A program made the position numbers and the translations under genes. DNA of 64,000 bases, from assembly GCA_964019135.1 (NCBI GenBank), contig OZ025258.1:34851202-34915201 (forward strand), written 5' to 3'. This DNA comes from Arenicola marina (taxonomy: Eukaryota > Annelida > Polychaeta > Arenicolidae). The notes below the pieces were generated by a model, which was given only the letters and a program-made list of their open reading frames with translations, had not been told where the DNA came from and ran no database searches. Below, in pieces: positions 44,681 through 57,080 of the stretch. The stretch's first letter is position 1, and the number at the start of each line of letters is the position of its first letter.

Positions 44681-47619
44681 TTTGTTTATATTTCTTCTTT
44701 TTTATATTGATACCGGTCCGCCCGCCTCACGGCAGATAATTGTACTCGACTGTGCCGCTTAATAGAGACTCAGTTTTACCTCATCGTCACAGCATTTTTT
44801 TTCAGTAAAACTGCTCTTGAAGCTATTGTATATTTATCTATGCCGATTGCCACTATATTCTTATAACCACCATGGTTAAACTGTTTGATCGTGTCTCTGC
44901 TACTTCACTATGAAATGTTTTGAAATATGATATCTGTGCTACACGACAAGATCGATGCGATCCGTGGATATAATCCACCAGAAAGACACACAAACTACAA
45001 AATTCTGGTAAACTCCATTCATCTGATATATACCATTCTGGAAACATGAATGAAATAATACGTATTAAGTATCAACACTATGGCACAGTGGTGTACATAT
45101 ATGCAAACCTTTGATTTTAATAACAATGCTTATGCAATCAAACCATCTGGTCTCTATGTCATAACCTGCACCTGTGGTCTCAACTCCGACATCGCCACTA
45201 AGCGAGCTCCTACCCCCATTTACCCTCGTCCACGCCTCCTTCATAGAATATATTTTCTTTGATTTGACAGCAATGTGTTTGTCAGCCCAGCAGACTGACC
45301 AGGCGTAAGCCGTTCTCCGGTGACGTAATTAGAGTCACGAACCAGATGCCAGACGGACCGAAGAGATATGCGGCAACGTTTTCACCGCCAGTTCCAGTAA
45401 TCGCCATTTCCTACAAAATTTATGGTTCCCGATGTAATTGAAGTGATAAGCCCCTTTTCATGAGACGCCCGGTTCAGGGACTGCTTTGTCCGCTCACGTA
45501 CGAGTGACTTATACTATTGACAAAGATGACAAAACAGTGCGTCAATCGGAAATTGGATTTTTTCGTGTGGCTTTCAATTGAGTTTTCCGCCGGATCTCAT
45601 TGGGGGGTTGAAGAGAGAGGCCACGGGGGTTGGGGGATATGGGACAAAATTTCAGCATTCATGTGCAGTGCGAACAGTTCACGAGCCATTCAAATGTGAT
45701 ATAACCTGTCTTTAGGCCACACGAACTGTGGAGTACACGTGGTAAATATCGAGGCCAGTACAGCCTTAGTCTGAGGAACAGCGGCAGATGGCGGGGAAGA
45801 AATTGTCCCGTACTTGTGACAGTCATTCCACTGAAATCTTGTGACGTTTCTTCACACAATTGACAACGCCGATCTGTAGAGTAAGACCTTTTTCATCTAT
45901 CGGTCTCTACCGGGCCAGAGATGCATAGAGAATATGTACACATGAAAAAATTATTTAGATTTGCCTATTAATCCATGCTCCATTAGAATGATTTTGTGTA
46001 CGAATTATGTTGATCTGGACATATGTCCCGATCATTTGCCCATGTGTATAATTAAACATATATCTCAAATCCATTTGTGTGCGGAATGAACAACTATACA
46101 ATTATTTTGTTGTGCGCGCATTAACAATTCCATTAATTTTTGTGCGAGGTCTTTATCACTAATCATTCTCAAGTTTTTCTCATGCACGACAAACAAAGGG
46201 AAGTTAATAGTCACGCTGTGATGATGTTGTTGGCAGACGTACACATGGTTGCGTCAGTGTTGGGTGTGCAAACACTGCCGGGGATTGCAAATGTGGGGGC
46301 GTAATGCAGCGAACACATGCATCCGTTTTTGCTGCATGCGATCACGGGCCATCAAAATCTACTTGAGTTAAATTAAAATCTCAAAAAATGATGACATTCG
46401 ACTTTTGTCGACTTTCTCAACATCGATACAAAATTTTGATTCAACACAGGATGAATCATAGAGACTGGGAATGAAGAGACAAATTGAACTTCTTTTTTGC
46501 GAAAAATGTTAAATGAAGGCGATGCCATATTTCGGAAAATATTACATGAAAGCGATATCCTCCTAATCGCCATGACTGTCATTTGTTATTGGGTCGACGA
46601 AAGGGAACCATTAGCAGTATGTCCCGTGACGGTACTTGACATGGCAGTCTGTGGTACAAATCAGCCAGACTTCTGCTAGAATAAATCTAATAAGCAACGT
46701 CCAACCTAACATGTTCGTACATTTCTCGGCAAAAGTATGGTCTCAGGAACAGTTGAATTACATTAAATTTCACTTTGACTTCCCTTGGTTTTGAGGCTAT
46801 ACCCCGTCTTATGAGTCAGAAGATGTCGTAAATAGGTATGTCCTTAGTTAATCTAAAATGCGAGGTTTCATGAAACTTTATTTAAGCAGTTATGAGGTGC
46901 GGTGGAAGAACAAAGGTAATGTTGTTTGTTTTGCCGAATAAAATAATATGGATAGGTGCGCCCTAAAAATGCGAGCGTATATTGATTAATTCAGATTATC
47001 CGAGGGGATACATCTAGATTAATATTCAAATTTAGTTTCACTTCGGCTTGCAATAACGCATATCTTTGGCGGGATGAAGTATACCGTGCACGTGCTTGTG
47101 ACATATCATTCGGTTGCTTAGGAACTCCCATTGTGACGTCATGTTTCTAACAATTTGATGCATCGCTTATAAATTAACTTTAATTTTAAATATACATCCA
47201 TTGTTAACATTGAACAATTTATTCCTTAATTTTGTGGGGCAACTGATTTAATTATTAAAGACATGACATGATATGCTTCGACCTCTCTTTGCTTGCCTAT
47301 ATTTATGTACAGCCGATATTTACTCCGAATCCGAAAACGTCTCATGTGGGCTGTTACGCGAAATCAAAGTCCTAAGCCTATCCTTGTAATAGACTTTGAA
47401 TATGCATGCACGTTACCTTAAGAGCTCGCTTGCGCTCGCTATGAGGCAGGTTTTCCTGCCCTTTTCAAATTGGAGGATATCCGTTACAAGCCGTCTGTTT
47501 CGAATAGGTAGGCTGGTTACCGGCGGAGCAAATGACACGTAATATTCATTAAGGCTGATTGCACAGGGTGTATTTGCCATGCAAGTAGCTAACTGCGGCT
47601 TCGATGAGGCGTGGAATCT

Positions 47620-48190
47620 GTTCACCGAAGTGGACGACACAGGCGGTATCCATTACCGGTGATTACACCTGTGCCACTGCACGTCCTGTATTACTGCCCC
47701 GGCAAGTGTTGTCCGTCGTTACCAATGAGCAGGCATGCCATTTACATTGAACAATGCAGCTTTTTGATACAAACTGTGTCTGGCATACATGTTTGTGTAT
47801 TTATCTGATTTGTAACTTTAATTAATATTTAATACTTTACTATATTACATGCCACGATGGTAAAGATTCCCAGGGTGTAGTGAAAGTTATGTACATTTGT
47901 GAATGAACGGCCATCGTCTCCGACAATACTGACCGGTTGTCAATGCTTATCGACGGGTGTTAATCAAGATTCGGCCCGGGGAAAGCCCCCGGAAGTCGCA
48001 CGTTATTGGACGACATCGCGCCGTGTTTGTTTTACCAGAGATCGTACCAGCCTTCCCCCGCTCATATCGACTGGTTAAAAGCCCCATAAACTATATATTG
48101 CTTAGGAGTTAATTCTTACTGTCAACTGTCAAACCAAAAACAGCGTCCGCGAACCCTTCGCACCGTAACATACGGCAGGTGTATCTGTCT
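47620..48190 (+). repeat. direct duplication, copy 1
   Basis: Matches 48415-48870: CACCGAAGTGGACGACA, GCGG.ATCCATTACCGGTGAT, GGCATGCCAT, GAAAGTTATGTACAT.TGTGAA, then AACTGTCAA and ACAGCGTCCGCGA. Copies are offset by 700-800 bp and differ by indels. No conserved frame; unknown origin. Confidence 0.6.
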
Positions 48191-48414
48191 AAAAGCATAG
48201 GGGCTACTGCCACGCGAGCTTTCCATGAATCTAAATCATGATATACCTGCTCTCCAATAAGGTCCTGTTTGCTAACTATGAATAATGCAGGTATGCAACC
48301 TGAATCATGTTTTCCGTTATACCACCGAAGCGCAATAAGCCACATAGTTCTCAAGGCTCAGAGGATAAGGTGTAATCACCATCCCGGGCCTGTACTGTGG
48401 CGTCAGTGAGTCAT

Positions 48415-48870
48415 GCAGACTTCACCCAAGTGGATGACAAGGCGGCATCCATTACCGGTGATTAAACATTCGTAACAGCCCTGAAAAGTTATCACGGTGG
48501 TAGCCGGTGCGCGCGGCATGCCATATAGATGTACCAATAAAGAAGTTGTTGCTCAATGCAAACTGTGGTGTCATGTTTGTTTGACATATATATTTGTTTA
48601 TTTGGCTGATATGTTAGCTCCCATAATACAGCACACCAACAAATCCACATGATAAAGCCTCTCCATTCACGACTACCGTCCTTGGCTTGTCATGACGGTG
48701 AAGATACCGGGTGCAGTGAAAGTTATGTACATCTGTGAAAGAATGCTTTTTACGCAAACACCGACAGCTTAATGTCTAATCCGAAGCATGTATCTTTTTT
48801 CTTATGAGTAAGCTGAACTGTCAAGCCCAAAATAGCGTCCGCGACACCTACGACACCAGTTAACCCCCCC
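48415..48870 (+). repeat. direct duplication, copy 2
   Basis: Second copy of 47620-48190, with CACCCAAGTGGATGACAAGG, ATCCATTACCGGTGATTAAA, GTGAAAGTTATGTACATCTG and AATAGCGTCCGCGA. Confidence 0.6.
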
Positions 48871-49832
48871 CCTCCCCACTCCCGCTCCCCGCTTGATAGC
48901 TTAGGAAATGGAAATGCATCATATAGAGTCCTGTTGAAAACCGCATTGACGTTCGACGATTTCAAGACTGAAATTGTCCCTGACGCCAAGTTCGACAGTT
49001 GTGGGATTTTAGTGTGATCATTAAACAGCCACAGTGGTAGAGCATTGCCAGTGGACACGACTTGACGAAACACTGACGGTAAACGGGGACAGAACATTGG
49101 GACGGCAAGCCACTATATCCCGTGGCTTAATATCAGGCCGTAATGCATCTCATTTAAATAAAATCGCCTCATTAAAGCTCGAATATCTGGTACGAGAGAG
49201 CCACGTACAAAAATGGCCCTCAATCAGACCGAATCTCATAACGTTTTGCCACGAGCCAAATCCAGAATTCTCTTCACGCAATGAGTGATAATTGAGCTAC
49301 ATACATGAGCTGGCAAAATACGGGCGGGCCCTAAAAACCGGACTTGACATTATAATTACCTCGGCAAATTTTTCAGGAACTGGCCAAATATTGGATCCGC
49401 CTAGTGTAACTTACTGTTCGTGACTGTAATTACGTCACTAGGGAGCGATTTGCACCTGGTCATCACAAGACGCCCCTTACCGGGAACCAGATAAAATATG
49501 AACCTCAGTTTTCATATTATTTAAAAACAATCCAGCTATCCAGGTTAGCGTCTTGTGGACTTTCTTGGAAATGATCCACTGTCTACCCGAACAAAACTCG
49601 CCTGAAGGGTTTAGCTAGGTAATGTTGACGTGGTTGTGAGGGGCCATGTGTTCTGTAGCCCCCTTTCGTCAAAGCGACACGCCAGTGGCCCGGCTCAACC
49701 AGACAAAGCCGTTAGTCGGCCTTGTCTTCGCCATATTACATGCGGTGGACTCGCTGACAGGTCCAATGACGGACCATCGACTCCGAGGCAGAGCGACTGG
49801 CCGGATTCCGTGTAATGTTACCTCGAGCCGGG
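48871..49832. other. unrecognised stretch
   Basis: About 1 kb without a recognisable gene; three overlapping ~62-codon ORFs at 49630-49860 are mutual shadows. Confidence 0.35.
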
Positions 49833-49840
49833 TATAAAGG
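49833..49840 (+). promoter_or_regulatory. TATA-box-like motif
   Basis: GGGTATAAAGGC in a GC-rich context, with a possible initiation zone about 30 bp downstream (around 49863). It lies about 90 bp before the LINE remnant at 49926. A good match by sequence only. Confidence 0.25.
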
Positions 49841-49925
49841 CACCTGTCTGTTATATACACGGCAGCTCGTAGCGAGCGGAATCCAGCATCAGAGGACCAT
49901 TGTAACGGTTTTCTTCATTATTACA

Positions 49926-51625
49926 GAAGAGATAGACTCAATAGACTCGTAGCGTGGGCAGATTTAAATAATAAGCAGCATGAGAAACAAGCCGGATTTA
50001 GAAAAGGAAAATCAACCATAGACCACATGTTTGTATTACAAGGTATGGTACAGAAATATACTAGTAAGGCAAGAGGAAGATTCTATTGCATTTTAGCACT
50101 TAGAGAAAGCATTTGACTCTATTCCACATCAGTTCATTTGGTATAGACTCCTCACAGAAGGTGCCCTTGGGAGAATACTAGAGGTCTTGCAATCAATGTA
50201 TAGCCAACTTAGGTCACGTGTAATAACACCAGAGGGGTTAACTGATTTGTTTGAATGCAACACAGGAACCAGACAGGGGTGCCAACTTAGCCCCTTGCTT
50301 TTTTAACTTTTGCCTGAACAAATTCATAGAATGTTGCAAATCGAATGATTTCCCTGGGATTCAGATAAGCCATATATATGATAATGTGTGCATGCTACTG
50401 TGTGCAGACGATATGATTGGAGCAGCTGATACTGTGGGTAGATTACAGAAACTCATTGATAAGCTTAGCGAGTTCTGTGAAAGCTGGGGATTATCAATTA
50501 ATTTAAACAAGACAAAGGTTATGGTTTTCAGGAATGGAGGGATACAGAAGAGAAATGAAAAATGGTTCTTGAAAGGAAAGAGGATAGGGACTATTATCTT
50601 TTAAGTGCCTAGGGCTGGTTTTTACCCCTAAGATAGTCTGGACCTTGGCTCAGAAAACCCTCTCCGCACAAGCTGGAAAGGCTGTGAACTTTATTAAATC
50701 TGTAAATAACAAATGTGGTGGGTTAGAACCTATGATCCAATTCGAATTATTTGATAAAATGGTATTGCAGATTCTAACCTATGGAGCAGTGATTTGGGGA
50801 TATAGGGTGAAGGACGTTATAGAGAGTGTCCAAGTGAAATATTGCAAATGGATATTAAAACTACCTGCGTGAAGATGCTGAAGTTCTGGATGAAGCTCGT
50901 CAGGAATGAGGACCAGTCTCTCCCAAGAGAAACATATACTATGCTATTTGGATTAGATTATAGGGGGAGGCACACATGGGCCACTGAAGTGAAAATAATA
51001 TTGTTAGAGCTCGGATTTGGAGAAGCCTGGACGCATCAATAAATAGGAGATGAAGATCTATTTTTTAAAACAACTAAGGGTGAACTGATGTGCAGAGCAC
51101 ATACAAATTGGCTCAACTGCCTAGAAGAAAATAACCGACTTGACGCATATAGAAAGTATAAAATAACCTTGACAACAGAACCGTATATATTTGCTATTAA
51201 GGAAAGCTATCTTCGAAAAGTCCTGGCCCAATTTCGATGTTCCACACACCAACTGAACATAGCGACAGGCAGACATTTAGGAATCCCAATGCAAGAAAAC
51301 TGGGTATGTATTGTAAAAATAATGGTGAAAGTGTTCTAGAAGATGAGATATATCTAATCTGTTTTTGACCTTCGTATCAAGCGTCACGAAACAAATATTT
51401 ACCTTAAGTCACAGATCAGAAGCAGAACTTGCGTTGGGAATTTACCTGTTTGATGATGTCAATAGATACCCCAACCCTATATAACATCGTGCTATTTCTC
51501 TGCGATGCCTACAAATAAGGGAAAAACTGTTTCAAAATATTACCTTATTTACTTGATGTTTACTTGCATATATTTGTACTTTGAGGCTGTGAGCCTGCAG
51601 TGCACAATAAACTCATTATTATTAA
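49926..51625 (+). pseudogene. decayed non-LTR retrotransposon (LINE) ORF2
   Basis: Successive plus-strand pieces give an RT in broken frames: QAGFRKGKSTIDHMFVLQGM, a remnant of the FEKAFDSI motif (50110), GTRQGCQLSPL around 50260, then ORF 50251-50604 with LLCADDMIGAAD (catalytic ADD) and WGLSINLNKTKVMVFRNGG. ORF 50645-50872 continues with the post-RT region (LTYGAVIWGY); 50842-51339 carries the C-terminal part (FGLDYRGRHTWA, RCSTHQLNIATGRHLGIP). An AATAAA at 51606 followed by ATTATTATTAAAAC looks like the 3' end. At least four frame changes and stops. No endonuclease seen upstream, so 5'-truncated. Confidence 0.8.
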
Positions 51626-51639
51626 AACAGAGATTGCTG

Positions 51640-52350
51640 AACAGAGATCGCGACTGCTGCAGGCTTCATGCTGAATACCATATATATTTGGGGAGATGAA
51701 ATGCGCTGGATTTGTTTCGCGTTGAAGCCCTTGTAGTCAGCGTAGCATAATGCGATGAATGCACGCGTAACATGAATACCAACATGGGGAAATTGGTCAG
51801 ACGGCATTGTCATCGGATTTCCCGTCATTCAATTCAGTACAAAAGGAAAGTTCGTGATTCACCTAGGTCACAAAATAAATGTTGGCCATCAGAATGACAA
51901 AAACTGCAGTTATCATTGAAGAGGGGTCAACGTTACTTGATTGCAGTGGTGTCATTTTACTAGTGTGCATGTTTCTGCCCCTGTTTTTGAGCGTTTGCAA
52001 GCAGATCTTTGTCTTGGTTTTTATTTCTGACAAAAGTCTTAAACACGTAATTTACACTTTACAAAATAAAAATACGTTCAAATCAAATTGTTGACGATCA
52101 GCGTTTTCTTACCTCGTGTCTGATGTAATTGCACTATACAGTAACGAATCGAATGAGATAAACAAAAATATGCGACAATGGATTGACACGTTCGTTTTTA
52201 TAGATTCAAATAACGAATATTATCCCTTTGTAGGCTAACTGCGTCTGTATGACACGATGGAACCGCTGTTAGGCCAATGGGAAGAAACCAGGGTTCAGAA
52301 AATCATATTGTTTGATGAATAAGTATGTTGGTACTTTATCGCTAACCTAG
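51640..52350. other. unrecognised stretch
   Basis: About 0.7 kb of AT-leaning sequence, short ORFs only, no recognisable feature. Confidence 0.35.
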
Positions 52351-52359
52351 CCATTCCCA

Positions 52360-52462
52360 TGGTGGCGTGCGAACCTACGACCTCCTGTATAGTGGCTGGC
52401 CTGGCAGAGCTCGCTCGCGAAAAGCCGATCGTCTTAACTGGCAGGCCTTTCGTGTAACCCTC
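52360..52462 (-). other. tRNA-like segment, possible SINE remnant
   Basis: On the minus strand GGCCTGCCAGTTAAGACGAT resembles a tRNA D-arm/A-box region, and GGTCGTAGGTTCGCACGCC resembles a B box with T arm, about 60 bp further on. Spacing and the T-loop (GTTCGCA) fit a polymerase III promoter, but no full cloverleaf closes. More likely a tRNA-derived SINE head or tRNA pseudogene than a functional tRNA. Confidence 0.3.
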
Positions 52463-52639
52463 TTGATATCAGTCAATACCCTATCAGTAACAAAGCCGGA
52501 TAGATGCTAGCCGTACCAAGCAAAAGTACAAACCTATTTTTACCCCGAAAAGTTACTACACGTTACAAAGGCCGTAACTTTTTAGAAAGAGCGTGCTATA
52601 TGTGTTAACCTGGACCAGATTTTAGGGAGAGCGGCAACC

Positions 52640-55600
52640 AAGTGAGTGGAAAACCGTGACAGACTTCATGACAGACACGTTGGCTGCCAAAACACCAGCC
52701 TTGCAGTCACGTGACTGATGGCGAGCGCACAACAAGGCGGCGCACAGCAAGCTCCGCAGAGCCAAGACACCATAGGGCCGCATAACGAGCTCCGTGAGCC
52801 GAGACACCATAGGGTCGCACAACGAGCTCCGTGAGCCGAGACACCATAGGGCCGTACAACGAGCTCCGTGAGCCGAGACACCATAGGGCCGCACAACGAG
52901 CTCCGTGAGCCGAGACACCATAGGGCCGTACAACGAGCTCCGTGAGCCGAGACACCATAGGGCCGCACAACGAGCTCCGTGAGCCGAGACACCATAGGGC
53001 CGTACAACGAGCTCCGTGAGCCGAGACACCATAGGGCCGCACAACGAGCTCCGTGAGCCGAGACACCATAGGGCCGCACAACGAGCTCCGTGAGCCGAGA
53101 CACCATAGGGCCGCACAACGAGCTCCGTGAGCCGAGACACCATAGGGTCGCACAACGAGCTCCGTGAGCCGAGACACCATAGGGTCGCACAACGAGCTCC
53201 GTGAGCCGAGACACCATAGGGTCGCACAACGAGCTCCGTGAGCCGAGACACCATAGGGCCGTACAACGAGCTCCGTGAGCCGAGACACCATAGGGCCGCA
53301 CAACGAGCTCCGTGAGCCGAGACACCATAGGGCCGTACAACGAGCTCCGTGAGCCGAGACACCATAGGGCCGCACAACGAGCTCCGTGAGCCGAGACACC
53401 ATAGGGCCGTACAACGAGCTCCGTGAGCCGAGACACCATAGGGCCGCACAACGAGCTCCGTGAGCCGAGACACCATAGGGCCGCACAACGAGCTCCGTGA
53501 GCCGAGACACCATAGGGCCGCACAACGAGCTCCGTGAGCCGAGACACCATAGGGTCGCACAACGAGCTCCGTGAGCCGAGACACCATAGGGCCGCACAAC
53601 GAGCTCCGTGAGCCGAGACACCATAGGGCCGTACAACGAGCTCCGTGAGCCGAGACACCATAGGGCCGCACAACGAGCTCCGTGAGCCGAGACACCATAG
53701 GGCCGCACAACGAGCTCCGTGAGCCGAGACACCATAGGGCCGCACAACGAGCTCCGTGAGCCGAGACACCATAGGGTCGCACAACGAGCTCCGTGAGCCG
53801 AGACACCATAGGGCCGCACAACGAGCTCCGTGAGCCGAGACACCATAGGGCCGCACAACGAGCTCCGTGAGCCGAGACACCATAGGGCCGCACAACGAGC
53901 TCCGTGAGCTGAGACACCATAGGGTCGCACAACGAGCTCCGCGAGCCGAGACACCATAGGGCCGCACAACGAGCTCCGTGAGCCGAGACACCATAGGGTC
54001 GCACAACGAGCTCCGTGAGCCGAGACACCATAGGGTCGCACAACGAGCTCCGTGAGCCGAGACACCATATGGCCGCACAACGAGCTCCGTGAGACGAGAC
54101 ACCATAGGGTCGCACAACGAGCTCCGTGAGCCGAGACACCATAGGGCCGCACAACGAGCTCCGTGAGACGAGACACCATAGGGTCGCACAACGAGCTCCG
54201 TGAGCCGAGACACCATAGGGTCGCACAACGAGCTCCGTGAGCCGAGACACCATAGGGCCGCACAACGAGCTCCGTGAGCCGAGACACCATAGGGTCGCAT
54301 AACGAGCTCCGTGAGCCGAGACACCATAGGGCCGCACAACGAGCTCCGTGAGCCGAGACACCATAGGGCCGCACAACGAGCTCCGTGAGCCGAGACACCA
54401 TAGGGCCGCACAACGAGCTCCGTGAGCTGAGACACCATAGGGTCGCACAACGAGCTCCGCGAGCCGAGACACCATAGGGCCGCACAACGAGCTCCGTGAG
54501 CCGAGACACCATAGGGTCGCACAACGAGCTCCGTGAGCCGAGACACCATAGGGTCGCACAACGAGCTCCGTGAGCCGAGACACCATATGGCCGCACAACG
54601 AGCTCCGTGAGACGAGACACCATAGGGTCGCACAACGAGCTCCGTGAGCCGAGACACCATAGGGCCGCACAACGAGCTCCGTGAGACGAGACACCATAGG
54701 GTCGCACAACGAGCTCCGTGAGCCGAGACACCATAGGGTCGCACAACGAGCTCCGTGAGCCGAGACACCATAGGGCCGCACAACGAGCTCCGTGAGCCGA
54801 GACACCATAGGGTCGCATAACGAGCTCCGTGAGCCGAGACACCATAGGGCCGCACAACGAGCTCCGTGAGCCGAGACACCATAGGGTCGCATAACGAGCT
54901 CCGTGAGCCGAGACACCATAGGGCCGCACAACGAGCTCCGTGAGCCGAGACACCATAGGGCCGCACAACGAGCTCTGTGAGCCGAGACACCATAGGGCCG
55001 CACAACGAGCTCCGTGAGCCGAGACACCATATGGCCGCACAACGAGCTCCGTGAGCCGAGACACCATAGGGTCGCACAACGAGCTCCGTGAGCCGAGACA
55101 CCATAGGGCCGCACAACGAGCTCCGTGAGCCGAGACACCATAGGGCCGCACAACGAGCTCCGTGAGCCGAGACACCATAGGGTCGCATAACGAGCTCCGT
55201 GAGCCGAGACACCATAGGGCCGCACAACGAGCTCCGTGGGCCGACACACCATAGGGTCGCCCAACGAGCTCCGTGAGCCGAGACACCATAGGGTTGCACA
55301 ACGAGCTCCGTGAGCCGAGACACCATAGGGCCGCATAACGAGCTCCGTGAGCCGAGACACCATAGGGCCGCACAACGAGCTCCGTGAGCCGAGACACAAT
55401 AGGGCCGCATAACGAGCTCCGTGAGCCGAGACACCATAGGGCCGCACAACGAGCTCCGTGAGCCGAGACACCATAGAGCCGCACAACGAGCTCCGTGAGC
55501 CGAGACACCATAGGGCCGCACAACGAGCTCCATGAGCCGAGACACCATAGGGCCGCACAACGAGCTCCGTGAGCCGAGACACCATAGGGTCGCACAACGA

Positions 55601-57080
55601 GCTCCGTGAGCCGAGACACCATAGGGTCGCATAACGAGCTCCGTGAGCCGACACACCATAGGGCCGCACAACGAGCTCCTTGAGCCGAGACACCATAGGG
55701 TCGCATAACGAGCTCCGTGAGCCAAGACACCATAGGGTCGCACAACGAGCTCCCTGAGCCGAGACACCATAGGGCCGCACAACGAGCTCCGTGAGCCGAG
55801 ACACCATAGGGTCGCACAACGAGCTCCGTGAGCCGAGACACCATAGGGCCGCACAACGAGCTCCGTGAGCCGAGACACCATAGGGCCGCACAACGAGCTC
55901 CGTGAGCCGAGACACCATAGGGCCGCACAACGAGCTCCGTGAGCCGAGACACCATAGGGTCGCACAACGAGCTCCTTGAGCCGAGACACCATAGGGCCGC
56001 ACAACGAGCTCCGTGAGCCGAGACACCATAGGGTCGCACAACGAGCTCCGTGAGCCGAGACACCATAGGGCCGCACAACGAGCTCCGTGAGCCAAGACAC
56101 CATAGGGCCGCATAACGAGCTCCGTGAGCCGACACACCATAGGGCCGCACAACGAGCTCCTTGAGCCGAGACACCATAGGGTCGCATAACGAGCTCCGTG
56201 AGCCAAGACACCATAGGGTCGCACAACGAGCTCCGTGAGCCGAGACACCATAGGGCCGCACAACGAGCTCCGTGAGCCGAGACACCATAGGGCCGCACAA
56301 CGAGCTCCGTGAGCCGAGACACTATAGGGCCGCACAACGAGCTCCGTGAGCCGAGACACCATAGGGCCGCACAACGAGCTCCTTGAGCCGAGACACCATA
56401 GGGTCGCATAACGAGCTCCGTGAGCCAAGACACCATAGGGTCGCACAACGAGCTCCGTGAGCCGAGACACCATAGGGTCGCACAACGAGCTCCGTGAGCC
56501 GAGACACCATAGGGCCGCACAACGAGCTCCGTGAGCCGACACACCATAGGGCCGCACAACGAGCTCTGTGAGCCGAGACACCATAGGGCCGCACAACGAG
56601 CTCCGTGAGCCGAGACACCATAGGGTCGCATAACGAGCCCCGTGAGCCGACACACCATAGGGCCGCACAACGAGCTCCGTGAGCCGACACACCATAGGGC
56701 CGCACAACGAGCTCTGTGAGCCGAGACACCATAGGGCCGCACAACGAGCTCCGTGAGCCGAGACACCATAGGGTCGCATAACGAGCCCCGTGCTGCCAGA
56801 GCGTGACGATGGCGGAAAGTGTGCCGACGGAATATCGTGTCGTTGAGCGAAAGACCAAGCCAGGAGAAAAGGTTGGCCATTGCTATTCCCCACGATTGAC
56901 ACCACTACCTTCTGCCAGGTGTGTTGCCCTCACTCCGCGGCATGCGTGATGAATCGGGCTTTGGTGAGGGAGTCCGCATTGAGGGGGGGGGGGAGGGGAG
57001 TCGGAGGGACAGGCCGGTAGTTGGCGGCTGAGTGGACTTGGCGGAGGTCCATAATCCCCGTTCGAGGGGCCAGCAGTGGA
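52640..57080 (+). mobile_element. dispersed element D, copy 1, swollen by a 37-bp array
   Basis: The flanks on both sides of the 37-bp array match the compact copy at 58860-59315. Left: GCGCACAACA/GCGCACAATC, CACGTGACTGATGGCG versus CACGAGACTGATGCCG, CAGCAAGCTCCGC. Right: GTGCCGACGGAATATCGTGT versus GTGCCGGCGGAATGCCGTGT, GAGCGAAAGACCAAGCCAGG, ACCGCTACCTTCTG/ACCACTACCTTCTG, GACTTGGCGGAGGTCCA. No transposase or terminal repeats recognised, so its class is unknown. Confidence 0.75.
52755..56792. repeat. 37-bp tandem satellite array (about 109 units)
   Basis: Unit phrase GCACAACGAGCTCCGTGAGC followed by CGAGACACCATAGGGCC (37 bp). The array is almost free of indels: three units make 111 bp = 37 codons, and all three minus-strand frames stay open for 1,200-1,400 codons. 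Variants alternate between GGGCCGCAC, GGGTCGCAC, GGGTCGCAT and GGGCCGTAC. A 518-bp (14-unit) block is repeated at 53904 and 54422, and a 148-bp (4-unit) block near 56530 and 56680. Confidence 0.97.

Larger units (their letters stand above)
42991..47619. other. unrecognised stretch
   Basis: About 4.6 kb with short ORFs and no recognised domain. It contains a G-rich/C-rich tract (43487-43614), the second copy of a short repeat (43700-43865) and a small tandem at 44615-44680. AT-leaning elsewhere. Confidence 0.4.

Noticed and set aside
48109..49097. Two minus-strand ORFs sharing a DAVFGLTV / DAILGLTV phrase
   Set aside because: The shared phrase comes from the direct duplication 47620/48415 and the rest of the ORFs does not align; no domain recognised.
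52622..56905. Three minus-strand ORFs of 1,197-1,427 codons encoding a Leu/Ser/Arg/Gly-rich repeat protein
   Set aside because: They are the three readings of one stop-free 37-bp satellite. Equal openness in all frames, and a compact homologous element without the ORF, argue against a protein.
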